A DNA stretch of 64,000 nucleotides from Bergeyella_A cardium (GCF_030012605.2 NZ_CP114055.2); one strand, 5' to 3'; positions 16,879 to 25,791 are shown, counted from the stretch's first letter. The notes: generated from the sequence alone by a model not told the origin. Numbers and translations: made by a program.

Positions 16879-18237
16879 CTATACCGTCATAGAAAATATT
16901 CGGGTTTCGGGCTGGTTGCGCAACATTCTCAGGTCAAAAGCCATTGCTACATTTCGGGTAAATGCTCTGCCTTTTTCGGTTATTCTGATGCGGTTTCGGC
17001 TCAGCTCTACCAGCCCATCGCTCTGCATTTCTTGCAATCTTTCCATCGCATTGTCGAGCTCGGGGAGGTGGCTATCCTCATCCCAAGAGGTTTCTAATGT
17101 ACACATCAGGTTCAGGATATGCTTCCGTATGATAAGGTCTTCTTCGGTGAGGATATGCCCTCGGAATACGGGGATGATCCCCTCCCCTACCTGCTCTTGA
17201 TAGCTTTCTACCGATTTATCATTCTGAGCAAAAGCATACCACGAGTCTGATATTGCACTCATCCCCAAACCGATCATCAGCTGGGTTCTGCTCGATGAAT
17301 AGCCCATAAAATTACGGTGTATCTTCCCCGTGAGCATTGATTGATAGAGGTCATCGCTCTCCAAAGAGAAGTGATCCATCCCCACTTCCTTATAGCCAAG
17401 CTGCTCGAGGAGTTTCTTCCCATTTTCGTAGAGTTTCCGTTTCTCTTCGCCGCTCGGTAGGTCATTTTCATCAAAGCCCCTCTGCCCTACTCCCTTTATC
17501 CAAGGTACATGGGCATACGAGTAGAATGCCAGCCTATCGGGTTTCAGCGCCATTGTTTGCCTTATCGTATCGTTCATAGACTCCCAAGTCTGGAAAGGCA
17601 GCCCAAAGACCAAATCGTGGGAAATACTCAGGTAGCCCACCTCCCGAGCCCATTCGGTAACCTTCTGAACATTAGCAAAGGGCTGTATCCTGTTGATGGC
17701 TTTCTGAACCTTCAAATCATAGTCCTGCACCCCGAAGCTGCACCGCCTAAATCCCAAATCATAGAGCGTTTGCAGGTGTTCTTTGGTGGTATTATTCGGG
17801 TGGCCTTCAAAGCTGAACTCTGGATTTCCGGCGATTTCCGACTGCTCAAAAATCCCCTCCAGTAATCTCCTCAGGTTTTCTGGCGAGAAGAAAGTCGGCG
17901 TCCCCCCTCCAAGGTGAAGCTCCTTGATTTTAGGTTTTTTGGTGAATAATTCAAGGTAAAGCGCCCATTCTCTAAGCACAGTGTCTATGTAGGGCTCCTC
18001 CACCGAATGCCTTTTCGTAATCCGTTTGTGGCAGGCGCAGAAAGTGCAGAGAACCTCGCAAAAAGGGAGGTGTATATAGAGGGAAATCCCCTCCGAGTCA
18101 TTAGTTTCATTAAAGGAATGAACCACAGATTCCTTCCATTTCTCTGGCGAGAAGCCCCCCTCGTCCCAAAACGGAACCGTAGGATAAGAAGTATATCTGG
18201 GTCCAGGTATATTATACTTATCTATTAGCGAATTCAT
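16879..18237 (-). CDS. hemN: Oxygen-independent coproporphyrinogen III oxidase
   Basis: A 452-aa radical SAM enzyme that decarboxylates coproporphyrinogen III to protoporphyrinogen IX without oxygen. The cluster motif is FCEVLCTFCACHK (Cys60, Cys64, Cys67), the N-terminus YNIPGPRYTSYPTVPFW is diagnostic of HemN, and the HemN C-terminal domain (GKAFTRNVAMAFD) is present. It is distinct from the HemW paralogue at 32283, which lacks the N-terminal extension. A TACTTTTG element lies at 18242-18249 (minus strand), only a few bases above the start codon. Use would be expected when oxygen is low, matching the nitrite-respiration cluster downstream in the window. Confidence 0.95.
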   Translation of the reverse strand: MNSLIDKYNIPGPRYTSYPTVPFWDEGGFSPEKWKESVVHSFNETNDSEGISLYIHLPFCEVLCTFCACHKRITKRHSVEEPYIDTVLREWALYLELFTKKPKIKELHLGGGTPTFFSPENLRRLLEGIFEQSEIAGNPEFSFEGHPNNTTKEHLQTLYDLGFRRCSFGVQDYDLKVQKAINRIQPFANVQKVTEWAREVGYLSISHDLVFGLPFQTWESMNDTIRQTMALKPDRLAFYSYAHVPWIKGVGQRGFDENDLPSGEEKRKLYENGKKLLEQLGYKEVGMDHFSLESDDLYQSMLTGKIHRNFMGYSSSRTQLMIGLGMSAISDSWYAFAQNDKSVESYQEQVGEGIIPVFRGHILTEEDLIIRKHILNLMCTLETSWDEDSHLPELDNAMERLQEMQSDGLVELSRNRIRITEKGRAFTRNVAMAFDLRMLRNQPETRIFSMTV

Positions 18238-18396
18238 CCGGCAAAAGTACTAAAATTAAAACCTCCCACAGCGTAAGGCTGCTACTATAAAATAAAAATC
18301 TCATTACTTTTAATACTATGGAGGTTTTAAAAAAAATCTAAAACTCTGACTACTTTTAAATTTGATTGGAAAGTAATTTTCAAATTATCCACTATA

Positions 18397-19158
18397 CTAC
18401 GGCTGCTGCGAAGAAAAATCCCTCTCTGTCATTTCTACCTCTTGTAGCAGGGCTCCGTTCTCGTCTCGGTACTGGTATTTGAGGGTGGAGATATCGTAGG
18501 GCTTCATATCGGTGAGGATTTTTTTCAGTGCTGAGTTTTTAGACATATCTTCTTTTATGATGCTCTTTGCTTCGGGTCTTTTTACGGCTTGTTTTATCGA
18601 GTGGGGAACTATTGCGGTATAGATTAGGTCGTTCTGCACACCTACGGAAATCTGGGTAATCTTCACTCCTGAGGCGGAATCTACAATCGGGAGGTTGTTA
18701 TTAAAGACTTCGAGCATCTGCTTCACCTCATTGTGTTTCTGGGTGGTTGGGTTGGTTCTCTCGTTTTGGATATTGGCTTTATTTATGAGTTCAGAGATAA
18801 TGACTTTACCAGAATCATCTTTCACTTCAACCTTGAAATTAATGCCATCGTTTAGCATTTTGATATTTTGTTTATCAGACCAGATGATTTTCCCTACAAG
18901 GCTGAGGAGTGATTCTCTCATCACATCAGAACTTACTTTATCGGCATTGATTTTAGATTGGAAGCGCATCAAAATCTCATTCTCGCCCACCCTCTTCACT
19001 TCTTGCAGGCTGAGTGTAGGGTCATTGAGCTTCTTTGCAGTAGCATTCATTGTACTGATTGTAATATCTACCTCTGATTTCTTATCACTCTGACAGGAAA
19101 TAAAAAGCAAGCCAGATAAAAACAAGAATACTAAAAAATTTCCTCTAAAAATTATCAT
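18397..19158 (-). CDS. Lipoprotein of unknown function
   Basis: A 253-aa protein with a signal peptide and lipobox LLFISC (Cys22). The mature part is polar with alternating strands and helices (VKRVGENEILMRFQSKINADK, then MKPYDISTLKYQYRDENGAL). No family was recognised. It is divergently transcribed from the M48 protease gene with a shared 103-bp promoter region. A periplasmic or outer-membrane location is expected from the lipobox. Confidence 0.75.
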   Translation of the reverse strand: MIIFRGNFLVFLFLSGLLFISCQSDKKSEVDITISTMNATAKKLNDPTLSLQEVKRVGENEILMRFQSKINADKVSSDVMRESLLSLVGKIIWSDKQNIKMLNDGINFKVEVKDDSGKVIISELINKANIQNERTNPTTQKHNEVKQMLEVFNNNLPIVDSASGVKITQISVGVQNDLIYTAIVPHSIKQAVKRPEAKSIIKEDMSKNSALKKILTDMKPYDISTLKYQYRDENGALLQEVEMTERDFSSQQP

Positions 19159-19176
19159 TTCTTAATCATTAATGGG

Positions 19177-19247
19177 CAAATATACAGAGAGAAAATAAAA
19201 AATTCGCAACTTTTTTTGCTCATATCATAAAGAAATCTTTATCTTTG
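19177..19247. promoter_or_regulatory. Divergent promoters, lipoprotein (-) and M48 protease (+)
   Basis: Minus: TATATTTG (19177-19184) with TTG (19207-19209), 22-nt spacing. Plus: TTG (19216-19218), 21 nt, TATCTTTG (19240-19247), 14 bp before the ATG of the protease. Confidence 0.6.
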
Positions 19248-19261
19248 AAAGCAAAAAAAAG

Positions 19262-20065
19262 ATGAAAAAAGTAGTATTTTCTGCATTAATTGCAATGGGA
19301 GCAGTAACACTTTCAAATGCTCAAATCAAGTTAGACAAAGTTATCAACACCGCTTCAAAAGGTGTAAAAGCTCTTAGCTTCTCCAACGAAGATGCAAAGA
19401 GACTTTCCAAAGAAGCAGTAGATTGGATGGATGAACACAACAAAGTAGCCAATGCAAAAAGCCCATACACCAAAAGGCTGAACAAACTCTTCGCAAAACA
19501 CAAAAACGAGGACGGGCTTACGCTGAACTACAAAGTGTATTTGGTAACCGACATCAATGCTTTTGCGTGTGCAGACGGTAGTGTGAGGGTATTCTCTTCA
19601 TTGATGGATATTATGACCGATGATGAACTATTGGCGATTATCGGGCACGAAATCGGGCATGTGAAGAATGAAGATACCAAAGATGCGATTAAGTCCGCTT
19701 ATCTGAAAGCAGCAGCATTAGACGCTGCATCTATGGCATCCAGTACCGTACAGAAGCTCAACGATAGCCAGCTCGGTACTTTAGCAAGTGCAATGCTAGA
19801 CTCTTCACACTCAAGAAAGCAGGAATCTCAAGCCGATGATTACAGCTACGAATTTATGAAGAAACACGGCTATAATGTAATGGGTGCCTATACCGCATTT
19901 AAGAAATTTGCATTACTCACCAAAGAAAAGCCTACTACATTCCAAAAAATGATGAGCTCCCACCCAGATAGTGAAAAAAGAGCCGAAGCAGTGAAGAAAA
20001 AAGCGAAAAAAGACGGACTTTGGAATGACCCAGGAGAGATTACCCTCCCTACAAAAAAGAAATAA
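19262..20065 (+). CDS. M48 family zinc metalloprotease, exported
   Basis: A 267-aa protease with signal peptide (MKKVVFSALIAMGAVTLSNA, cleavage before Gln21). The zinc motif HEIGH is at residues 129-133 (IIGHEIGHVKNED), and the third ligand Glu lies in QESQADDYSYEFM. SSHPDSEKRAEAVKKKAKK near the C-terminus is the usual M48 tail. It resembles LoiP/YggG- or BepA-like periplasmic proteases that act on misfolded or outer-membrane proteins; the exact substrate is unknown. No lipobox is present. Ends in a terminator at 20073. Confidence 0.9.
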   Translation: MKKVVFSALIAMGAVTLSNAQIKLDKVINTASKGVKALSFSNEDAKRLSKEAVDWMDEHNKVANAKSPYTKRLNKLFAKHKNEDGLTLNYKVYLVTDINAFACADGSVRVFSSLMDIMTDDELLAIIGHEIGHVKNEDTKDAIKSAYLKAAALDAASMASSTVQKLNDSQLGTLASAMLDSSHSRKQESQADDYSYEFMKKHGYNVMGAYTAFKKFALLTKEKPTTFQKMMSSHPDSEKRAEAVKKKAKKDGLWNDPGEITLPTKKK

Positions 20066-20072
20066 ACAACCC

Positions 20073-20107
20073 GCCAGAAGCTAACATCAGTTTCTGGCTG
20101 TTTTTTG
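20073..20107 (+). terminator. Terminator of M48 protease gene
   Basis: Stem GCCAGAA (20073-20079) / TTCTGGC (20092-20098), followed by TGTTTTTTG. Confidence 0.65.
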
Positions 20108-20135
20108 TTCCACTCATTCAAAATCATTACATTTG
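20105..20135 (+). promoter_or_regulatory. Promoter of fabI
   Basis: TTG (20105-20107), 20 nt, TACATTTG (20128-20135). The -7 element lies over an alternative upstream start and so supports ATG 20160 as the fabI start. Confidence 0.7.
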
Positions 20136-20159
20136 TTCCCATTAAAAAAATTAAGAATA

Positions 20160-20975
20160 ATGGCTTATAACTTACTAAAAGGCAAAAAAGGAATTATCTT
20201 CGGAGCGCTAAACAACCAGTCTATCGCGTGGAAAGTAGCAGAAAAATGCTATGAAGAAGGAGCGGAGTTTATATTGTCTAATGCTCCAATAGCCCTGAGA
20301 ATGGGAGAGCTGAACGAATTGGCAGAAAAGACAGGCGCAGAAGTCATAGGAGCCGATGCTACCTCAGTAGAAGACCTTGAAAAACTCTTTGATGCAGCTA
20401 TTGCCAAGTTTGGAAAGATAGATTTCATCCTCCACTCCATCGGGATGTCTGTAAATGTGAGAAAAGGGAAAAAATACACAGAACTGAACTACGACTGGCT
20501 AGAAAAAGGCTGGGATGTATCGGCAGTTTCCTTCCACAAAGTGATGAAAGTAGCCTACGAAAAAGATTGTATGAATGAATGGGGCTCTATCCTCGCACTG
20601 ACCTATATCGCGGCACAGAGAACCTTCCCTGACTATAACGATATGGCGGATAATAAATCTTTCCTTGAAAGTATCGCGAGGAGTTTTGGATACTATTGGG
20701 GAGAGCGAAAGGTAAGGGTGAATACCATATCCCAATCCCCTACGATGACTACTGCCGGCAGTGGTATTAAGGGCTTTGGTGGCTTCTTCGGATATGCAGA
20801 AGATATGTCTCCACTCGGAAATGCAAGTGCAGAGGAGTGCGCCAACTACTGTATAGCGATGTTCTCTGACCTTACGAGGAAAGTAACGATGCAAAACCTC
20901 TTCCACGATGGTGGGTTTAGCAATACAGGCGTTTCTCAAAAGATTGTCGATAGATACAGCGAAAGAGAAGAATAA
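20160..20975 (+). CDS. fabI: Enoyl-[acyl-carrier-protein] reductase (NADH)
   Basis: A 271-aa SDR-fold enzyme that reduces trans-2-enoyl-ACP in the last step of the fatty-acid elongation cycle. N-terminal nucleotide site KGKKGIIFGALNNQSIAWKV, active-site Tyr-x6-Lys in DYNDMADNKSFLES, and SQSPTMTTAGSGIKGF are typical of FabI, the target of triclosan-type inhibitors. The start at ATG 20160 (MAYNLLKGKKG) is chosen because the promoter overlaps any earlier start. Monocistronic, with its own terminator at 21011. Confidence 0.95.
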   Translation: MAYNLLKGKKGIIFGALNNQSIAWKVAEKCYEEGAEFILSNAPIALRMGELNELAEKTGAEVIGADATSVEDLEKLFDAAIAKFGKIDFILHSIGMSVNVRKGKKYTELNYDWLEKGWDVSAVSFHKVMKVAYEKDCMNEWGSILALTYIAAQRTFPDYNDMADNKSFLESIARSFGYYWGERKVRVNTISQSPTMTTAGSGIKGFGGFFGYAEDMSPLGNASAEECANYCIAMFSDLTRKVTMQNLFHDGGFSNTGVSQKIVDRYSEREE

Positions 20976-21010
20976 TCTCAACCCTTTAATTCTAAAAAAT
21001 ACTTTATCCC

Positions 21011-21043
21011 AACTCAGTTTTGACCTCAAAAACTGAGTTTTTT
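21011..21043 (+). terminator. Terminator of fabI
   Basis: Stem AACTCAGTTTT (21011-21021) / AAAACTGAGTT (21029-21039) followed by TTTT. Confidence 0.8.
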
Positions 21044-21096
21044 AATGCGGAAATGAATAGAAATAATTATTTTCGCAAAATCTAAAAATAGAATTG

Positions 21097-21909
21097 ATGA
21101 GTTCAGAGAAAGAAATGTCTTTTTGGGGGCATATAGGCGAGCTGAGGGGGCATCTCATCCGCAGTATTATAGCGATTGTTATCGGGGCAATCATCGTAGG
21201 CTTTAATATAGAGTGGCTGATGGATAATGTATTCTTTGGCCCTACGAAGAATGACTTCCCTACCTTTCGTTTGATTAACTACCTCTCGCGCGAGCTTGTG
21301 GGGAGCGATAGCTTCCACCTGCCTGATGAATTTCGAGTACAGCAGAAGAAACTTTTCCAGCAATTTAATGTAATGATGGCGGTTTCTATCTTTGGTGGGA
21401 TCGTAGCTGCATTCCCGTATATTGTCTGGGAAATATGGCGGTTCGTAAGCCCTGCTCTGCACCCAAACGAGAAGAAAAATTCTGCCTTTATGATTAATTT
21501 CATCTGGGTATTATTCATCATTGGAGTGCTTACGGGCTATTTTTTAATCCTCCCACTGGCGATTAATTTCGGATTGCTATTCAAAATCTCTGGCTCGATA
21601 GAGCAGCTGTTCGATTTATCTGATTATACTACCCTCTTCCTCCAAGTCGTACTCGGAATGGGTGTGCTTTTCCTCTTCCCTGTTATCGTTTATTTCCTTA
21701 CCAACATCGGAATCCTCACCCCAATGTTCCTGCGAACTTACAGACGGCACGCCATCGTCCTCATAATGACGGTAGCGGCAATCGTAACCCCTGCTGATGT
21801 GCTAAGTATGCTGGCTGCGGCTTTCCCCCTGCTGATTCTCTATGAATTTAGCGTAATGCTATCGGCAAGAGTGTATAAACGGGTACAAAAACGAGGGTTA
21901 GGAGTCTAA
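21097..21909 (+). CDS. tatC: Sec-independent protein translocase TatC
   Basis: A 270-aa protein with six membrane helices, the receptor for twin-arginine signal peptides. The cytoplasmic N-terminus EMSFWGHIGELRGHLIRS contains the conserved HIxELR motif, and the loop FVSPALHPNEKK with its conserved F-x-x-PgL-like pattern follows helix 2. ATG 21097 is preferred over a TTG one codon earlier. No tatA or tatB lies beside it. The last 4 bp overlap the convergent prmC gene. Confidence 0.95.
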   Translation: MSSEKEMSFWGHIGELRGHLIRSIIAIVIGAIIVGFNIEWLMDNVFFGPTKNDFPTFRLINYLSRELVGSDSFHLPDEFRVQQKKLFQQFNVMMAVSIFGGIVAAFPYIVWEIWRFVSPALHPNEKKNSAFMINFIWVLFIIGVLTGYFLILPLAINFGLLFKISGSIEQLFDLSDYTTLFLQVVLGMGVLFLFPVIVYFLTNIGILTPMFLRTYRRHAIVLIMTVAAIVTPADVLSMLAAAFPLLILYEFSVMLSARVYKRVQKRGLGV

Positions 21910-22748
21910 TTTTCCGCAATGATGAAGCGATGATTGTTGGATAAATCAGACAATAGATGAGCATTAAACCGATGAAAAAGCTCGAGGGTCTCCTGCCCGA
22001 GTTTTTGGTTTATTTCAAGAAAAATCAATCCCTCCTCACTGAGTATTTGAGTAGCATCTTGGGCAATTTTCCTGTAAAATACGAGCGGGTCTTCGGTAGG
22101 TGAGAAAAGAGCGAGCCGAGGCTCATAATTTTTAACCGAAGGAAGGATTTCTGCTGCCTCTTCTTTGGCGATATAGGGCGGATTGGAGATGATGACATCA
22201 AACTTTTCTGCAAAATCGGTAGAGAGGTAATCGGTTTGAATAAAATGGACTTCCACCTCGTTACTAAGGGCATTTTTTTGAGCAATCTGCAAGGCTTTTT
22301 CAGAAATATCAATAGAGAAAATCTCTGCATTTGGGAGGTTTTTCTTTAAACTAATGGGGATAATCCCACTTCCTGTGCCTATTTCCAATATCCTAAGGGG
22401 GCGACTGGCGAATTTTTCCTTTATCTTTTTTAAAGCGAGCTCTATGAGCTCTTCCGTTTCAGGACGAGGGATGAGGACGCCTTCTTCTACAAAGAATCTA
22501 AGCCCAAAGAAGTGGGTTTCACCTAAAACATACTGATATGGTCGGTGATTTTTGAGCTCATCAAGGTGGTTTTTGAGCTGAGAAGCTATTTCTTGCGGGA
22601 GCTCTTCATCGGAATGGAGGCGCTGCTCGTACCTCTGCCAATGCAATAGCTTTTCTACGAGAAGATACAGGATAAATGCGCTTTCGGTGGGAGTATAAAG
22701 AGGTAAAAGCTCGGTTTGATAACGATTTTTAAGGCTAGTGAGCGTCAT
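21906..22748 (-). CDS. prmC: Release factor glutamine N5-methyltransferase
   Basis: A 280-aa enzyme that methylates the Gln of the GGQ motif in RF1 and RF2. The SAM motif RILEIGTGSGIIPISL and the catalytic NPPYI (in VIISNPPYIAKEEA) are clear, and the N-terminal helical substrate domain with LGETHFFGLRF is typical. It is last in a three-gene unit sua5-yaaA-prmC, starting 3 bp after yaaA. Confidence 0.95.
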   Translation of the reverse strand: MTLTSLKNRYQTELLPLYTPTESAFILYLLVEKLLHWQRYEQRLHSDEELPQEIASQLKNHLDELKNHRPYQYVLGETHFFGLRFFVEEGVLIPRPETEELIELALKKIKEKFASRPLRILEIGTGSGIIPISLKKNLPNAEIFSIDISEKALQIAQKNALSNEVEVHFIQTDYLSTDFAEKFDVIISNPPYIAKEEAAEILPSVKNYEPRLALFSPTEDPLVFYRKIAQDATQILSEEGLIFLEINQKLGQETLELFHRFNAHLLSDLSNNHRFIIAEN

Positions 22749-22751
22749 ATT

Positions 22752-23510
22752 CTACCTTATAAAGACGAGTTTGGAATCGGTTGAGCGCTCATCATCTAAG
22801 AGATAGCCACCATCGTTAAAAGCCTTTACTTCCTCTAAGGTTTTTAGTTGGTTTTGGGCACAGAATCTTATCATCAGCCCTCTGGCGTGCTTGGTATAGA
22901 CTACGATGGTTTTAGGTTTTCCCGAGCTCATCTCATAAAATTCAAAGTCTATCCATTTTCCTTTTAAATTCTTCCTGTTTAGTGCCTTGCTGTACTCTGC
23001 ACTGGCTAAATTGAGGATAGCTTCGTCTTCTTCCAGCTCGGAATTGAAGTGATGGGTGAGTCTTTCAGACCAGAAATCATAGAGGTTTTTATAGCCTTCA
23101 AACTGGAAAGCCCTGCCCATTTCTAAGCGGTAGAGCATTATGCGGTCAGAGGGTCTTAGCAAGCCATAAAGCCCAGAGAGAATCCTGTAATTTTCCTGTA
23201 AATACTCCACCGATTGTGGGGCGAGGCTATCTGCATCGAGGCCTTTATAGACTTCTCCTGTAAAGGTATAGAGGGCAGAACTGCTGTGCTCAGAATCTGG
23301 GGCTGATGACCATTTTTGGTTTCTCTCCCAATTCTCATCGGCGAGTTTTTGGGAGATTTCCATCAGTTCGGAAAGAAATTTAGGGCTTTTCTCCCTCAAA
23401 TGAGATTGTATAAGCTCGGCTTCTTTTATGAAACTGGGCGTAGTAGGGGTAAGTATGCTCTGATGAGGGTTGAGCTTCATCAATTTGGCAGGTGAGGATA
23501 TGATTTTCAT
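22752..23510 (-). CDS. yaaA: Peroxide stress protein YaaA (DUF328)
   Basis: A 252-aa DUF328/UPF0246 protein: MKIISSPAKLMKLN at the start, YTFTGEVYKGLDADSL and ILSGLYGLLRPSDRIMLYRLEMG are family hallmarks. In E. coli YaaA lowers free iron and protects DNA during hydrogen peroxide stress, and the fold includes a DNA-binding helix-hairpin-helix. Here it sits between a tRNA-modification gene and prmC, 18 bp after the former, indicating cotranscription. Confidence 0.94.
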   Translation of the reverse strand: MKIISSPAKLMKLNPHQSILTPTTPSFIKEAELIQSHLREKSPKFLSELMEISQKLADENWERNQKWSSAPDSEHSSSALYTFTGEVYKGLDADSLAPQSVEYLQENYRILSGLYGLLRPSDRIMLYRLEMGRAFQFEGYKNLYDFWSERLTHHFNSELEEDEAILNLASAEYSKALNRKNLKGKWIDFEFYEMSSGKPKTIVVYTKHARGLMIRFCAQNQLKTLEEVKAFNDGGYLLDDERSTDSKLVFIR

Positions 23511-23528
23511 TAAAAATAGTTAAAAAAA

Positions 23529-24140
23529 TTAGAGAATTCCTTTTCCTTGTCGGATAATTTCGGGGTTTCCGGAAGTGAGATCGACAATTGTAGAGGCGAT
23601 ATTGCCGCCAAAGCCTGAGTCTATCACGATATCCACAAGATGGTCGTATTTCTCAGCGATGAGCTCGGGGTCTGTGGAGTATTCGAGCACCTCATCTTCA
23701 TCCTTGATAGAAGTAGAGGCGATGGGATAGCCCATTTTCTCTACGATAAGCTGCGGTATGGGGTGGTCGGGTACCCTTATCCCAATTGTTTTCTTGCCTT
23801 TGTAGGCGAGGGGGAGGCTTTTATTCGCCTCCAAGATAAAGGTAAAGTTGCCCGGTATATGGCTTTTCAAAAACCTGAAAGTAGCGGTATCTATGGGTTT
23901 GGTGAACTCCGAAAGGTGGCTCAGATTATTGCAAATAATGGAAAAATGGGCTTTTTCGAGTTTTATTTTCTTGATTTGAGCCAATCTCTCCATCGCCTTG
24001 ATATCAAAAATATTGCAGCCTAAGGCATAGACCGTATCCGATGGGTAAATGATGAGCTTGCCCTGCTGCAAAGCCTTTACGACCTCATCTATCAAGTGCT
24101 CCTGAGGGTTTTCTGGGTATATTTTAATGATTTTTGCCAT
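23529..24140 (-). CDS. L-threonylcarbamoyladenylate synthase family (Sua5/YciO/YrdC)
   Basis: A 203-aa YrdC-domain protein. KLIIYPSDTVYALGCNIFD is the nucleotide-binding entry motif, and ISTSIK-like ASTSIKDEDEVLEY and TIVDLTSGNPEIIRQGKG complete the fold. It makes threonylcarbamoyl-AMP for the t6A modification of ANN-decoding tRNAs, or is the YciO paralogue, whose function differs; the short length without a Sua5 C-terminal domain leaves both possible. ATG at 24140 (MAKIIKIYPENPQ) is preferred; a longer frame would start inside repeat sequence. First gene of the sua5-yaaA-prmC unit. Confidence 0.88.
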   Translation of the reverse strand: MAKIIKIYPENPQEHLIDEVVKALQQGKLIIYPSDTVYALGCNIFDIKAMERLAQIKKIKLEKAHFSIICNNLSHLSEFTKPIDTATFRFLKSHIPGNFTFILEANKSLPLAYKGKKTIGIRVPDHPIPQLIVEKMGYPIASTSIKDEDEVLEYSTDPELIAEKYDHLVDIVIDSGFGGNIASTIVDLTSGNPEIIRQGKGIL

Positions 24141-24185
24141 AGTGCAAAGGTAATTAATCTGCTCAATTATTTTATTTTCCCTCCC

Positions 24186-24313
24186 GACCCGCTGGCGTGG
24201 GGAGCACACCGTAGCTGGTGAGGCCTTTTTTTCATTTTTCTTCCCAACAGCCCACTGGCGTGGGGAGCAATTATTTTTAAGTGCATCACCGGCTACGGTG
24301 CGTGGGGAGTACT
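24186..24313. repeat. Dispersed GC-richer element, 2.5 copies
   Basis: GCTGGCGTGGGGAGCA (24191-24206), ACTGGCGTGGGGAGCA (24254-24269) and a diverged CGTGGGGAGTACTTA (24301-24315). The GTGGGG cores are 63 and 42 bp apart, both multiples of 21. The same element follows HMGR (8678) and gyrB (59377). Confidence 0.6.
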
Positions 24314-24403
24314 TATTTCATTTTTGCTCCAAACGATAAGAAATAAGAAAACCCTCTTTTATTAAGAGGGCGAGAAAATCAGTTGATAAAATAAATCTAA
24401 TTT

Positions 24404-24832
24404 TTAATTCTTATGCCTGCTTTTTTTTGCCTTTCGGCTCTTTTTTAGGGCTTTTTTGCAGTTATTTAGGTTAGACTTTTTAGGGTTAGAAGGGGATTGC
24501 GGGGCTATTCTATCATTGGAAGGGGAATGGTCATCAGACATCGTGGTGTAATAAATAGGCATTCCATTTGGGTCAAACCCCTGAAGCTCAAAATAGCTCC
24601 CATTCGCATTTCCAGAATAGGGAATCCCGAGCTCTTTTGCCTTTCTCTGGAGCTCCTCCTTGCTCATTTTATTCTTTTTTAGGTTTTCGGAAAGCTTTTT
24701 TAAAGCCGTAGTATCGGTTTTATTTTTCATATTGAGAATATCTTTTTCGGTTTGTGAAAATAAATAGGTAGTAAAGAGGCTTAGTGTGAGGATGAATATT
24801 CTACTTACTGTTTTCTTGCTTAGTGTTTTCAT
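24404..24832 (-). pseudogene. Truncated remnant of a secreted S8 (subtilase) protease
   Basis: A 142-aa frame from ATG 24832 with signal peptide (MKTLSKKTVSRIFILTLSLF, ending in LFSQ). The middle part KAKELGIPYSGNANGSYFEL followed by QGFDPNGMPIYYTT matches the N-terminal propeptide of T9SS-secreted S8 peptidases of Bacteroidetes, which read ELQG-x-D-x-G-x-P-x-YYTT. After that point the sequence becomes a low-complexity Lys/Asn/Ser tail and stops. No catalytic Asp/His/Ser domain follows in any frame; instead repeats fill the space up to sua5. It is therefore best read as a decayed protease gene, although a short secreted protein cannot be excluded. Confidence 0.55.
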
Positions 24833-24881
24833 TTTTTTGATTTTGATAATATGCTGCGAAAATAATGCCAGTACTGGTAAC

Positions 24882-24911
24882 AAAAAGGCTTACCAAAACC
24901 AGTAAGCCTTT
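24882..24911 (-). terminator. Terminator of the nitrite/NO cluster
   Basis: Stem AAAGGCTTAC (24884-24893) / GTAAGCCTTT (24902-24911); read on the minus strand it ends in a T-run. It lies downstream of the Ric gene. Confidence 0.8.
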
Positions 24912-24943
24912 CACATAAAATATTATGATATGAAAATTACACT

Positions 24944-25669
24944 CTATGCTTCTACAGAAAACTCTTTTTCTAACTCAATAGACTTAGGGAAAAGGATATT
25001 GTTTTCTATGTGGATGTGTCTGTGTAAGTCATCTTCAAACTCTTGGAGCATAGCAAATGCTACTCTGTAAGTATTGCAAGCATCGGCAGGTGGAGTATAA
25101 TCATCAGTGATTTCAGCGATTTTTCTGAATCTTTCTCCCTCTACATTGTGCTCGTGCTTCATCATACTCACTGGGTTTTCTACTGAACCGAACTGAGGCT
25201 GCTTAAGAGGCTCACCTGTTTGCTTAGCTTTCACCATATTTTTAATGAATGGGAAAAGGATAAGCTCTTCTTTTTTAAGGTGAGCACCTAAATCCTGAGC
25301 AGATGCATCGAAGAGTTCTTTAATTTCAAATAGCTCTGGGTGTCTTCCTCCGTGTACTTTGCAAAGCTTATCGAGGAAAGCTTGGATAATAGGAGTTTTT
25401 TCCTCTACATACCTGTGGTGGATTCTCTCTACATAATCTGCCAAGAGATCCAGTGGCCAAGAGGAGAAGTCAATATCTCCACCATTTCCTTTTGGAAGCT
25501 CATCAATTGCTTTGTAGATAACGGCAGGGTCAATTTTCTTAGCAGTACAAGCTGCTTCAATTGTTCTACCGCCATTACAGCAAAAGTCAATTTTATGTCT
25601 CTTAAAAATTGCAGCTGTTCTGAAGTCTTCAGCTACAATATCTCCAATAAACGCATTTTGTAAGTCCAT
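24944..25669 (-). CDS. ric: Iron-sulfur cluster repair di-iron protein (RIC)
   Basis: A 241-aa protein with an N-terminal DUF542 (ScdA_N) domain containing the Cys pair KRHKIDFCCNGG, then a hemerythrin-like di-iron domain with the spaced His/Glu ligands (VERIHHRYVEEKTP, VHGGRHPELFEIKELF, HLKKEELILFPFI, MMKHEHNVEGERF, HRHIHIENNILFP). RIC/YtfE/ScdA proteins restore Fe-S clusters damaged by nitric oxide. Placement downstream of a NO-producing nitrite reductase and an Rrf2 regulator supports this role. A 122-bp gap separates it from the cytochrome gene, so it may also have its own promoter. Confidence 0.95.
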   Translation of the reverse strand: MDLQNAFIGDIVAEDFRTAAIFKRHKIDFCCNGGRTIEAACTAKKIDPAVIYKAIDELPKGNGGDIDFSSWPLDLLADYVERIHHRYVEEKTPIIQAFLDKLCKVHGGRHPELFEIKELFDASAQDLGAHLKKEELILFPFIKNMVKAKQTGEPLKQPQFGSVENPVSMMKHEHNVEGERFRKIAEITDDYTPPADACNTYRVAFAMLQEFEDDLHRHIHIENNILFPKSIELEKEFSVEA

Positions 25670-25791
25670 AATTTCACAAAAATTTAAATTAATATAATAC
25701 TTTTTTATCCTTTATTTGATTAAAAAAATAGGCACTGCTCTATTTTTTACCTCGCAAAGGTATAATAAATTTAGCAATGCCCAAAACTGGT

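Noticed and set aside
20499..21029. 176-codon frame opposite fabI
   Set aside because: Antisense to a certain gene, with unnatural composition and no ribosome site; a shadow.
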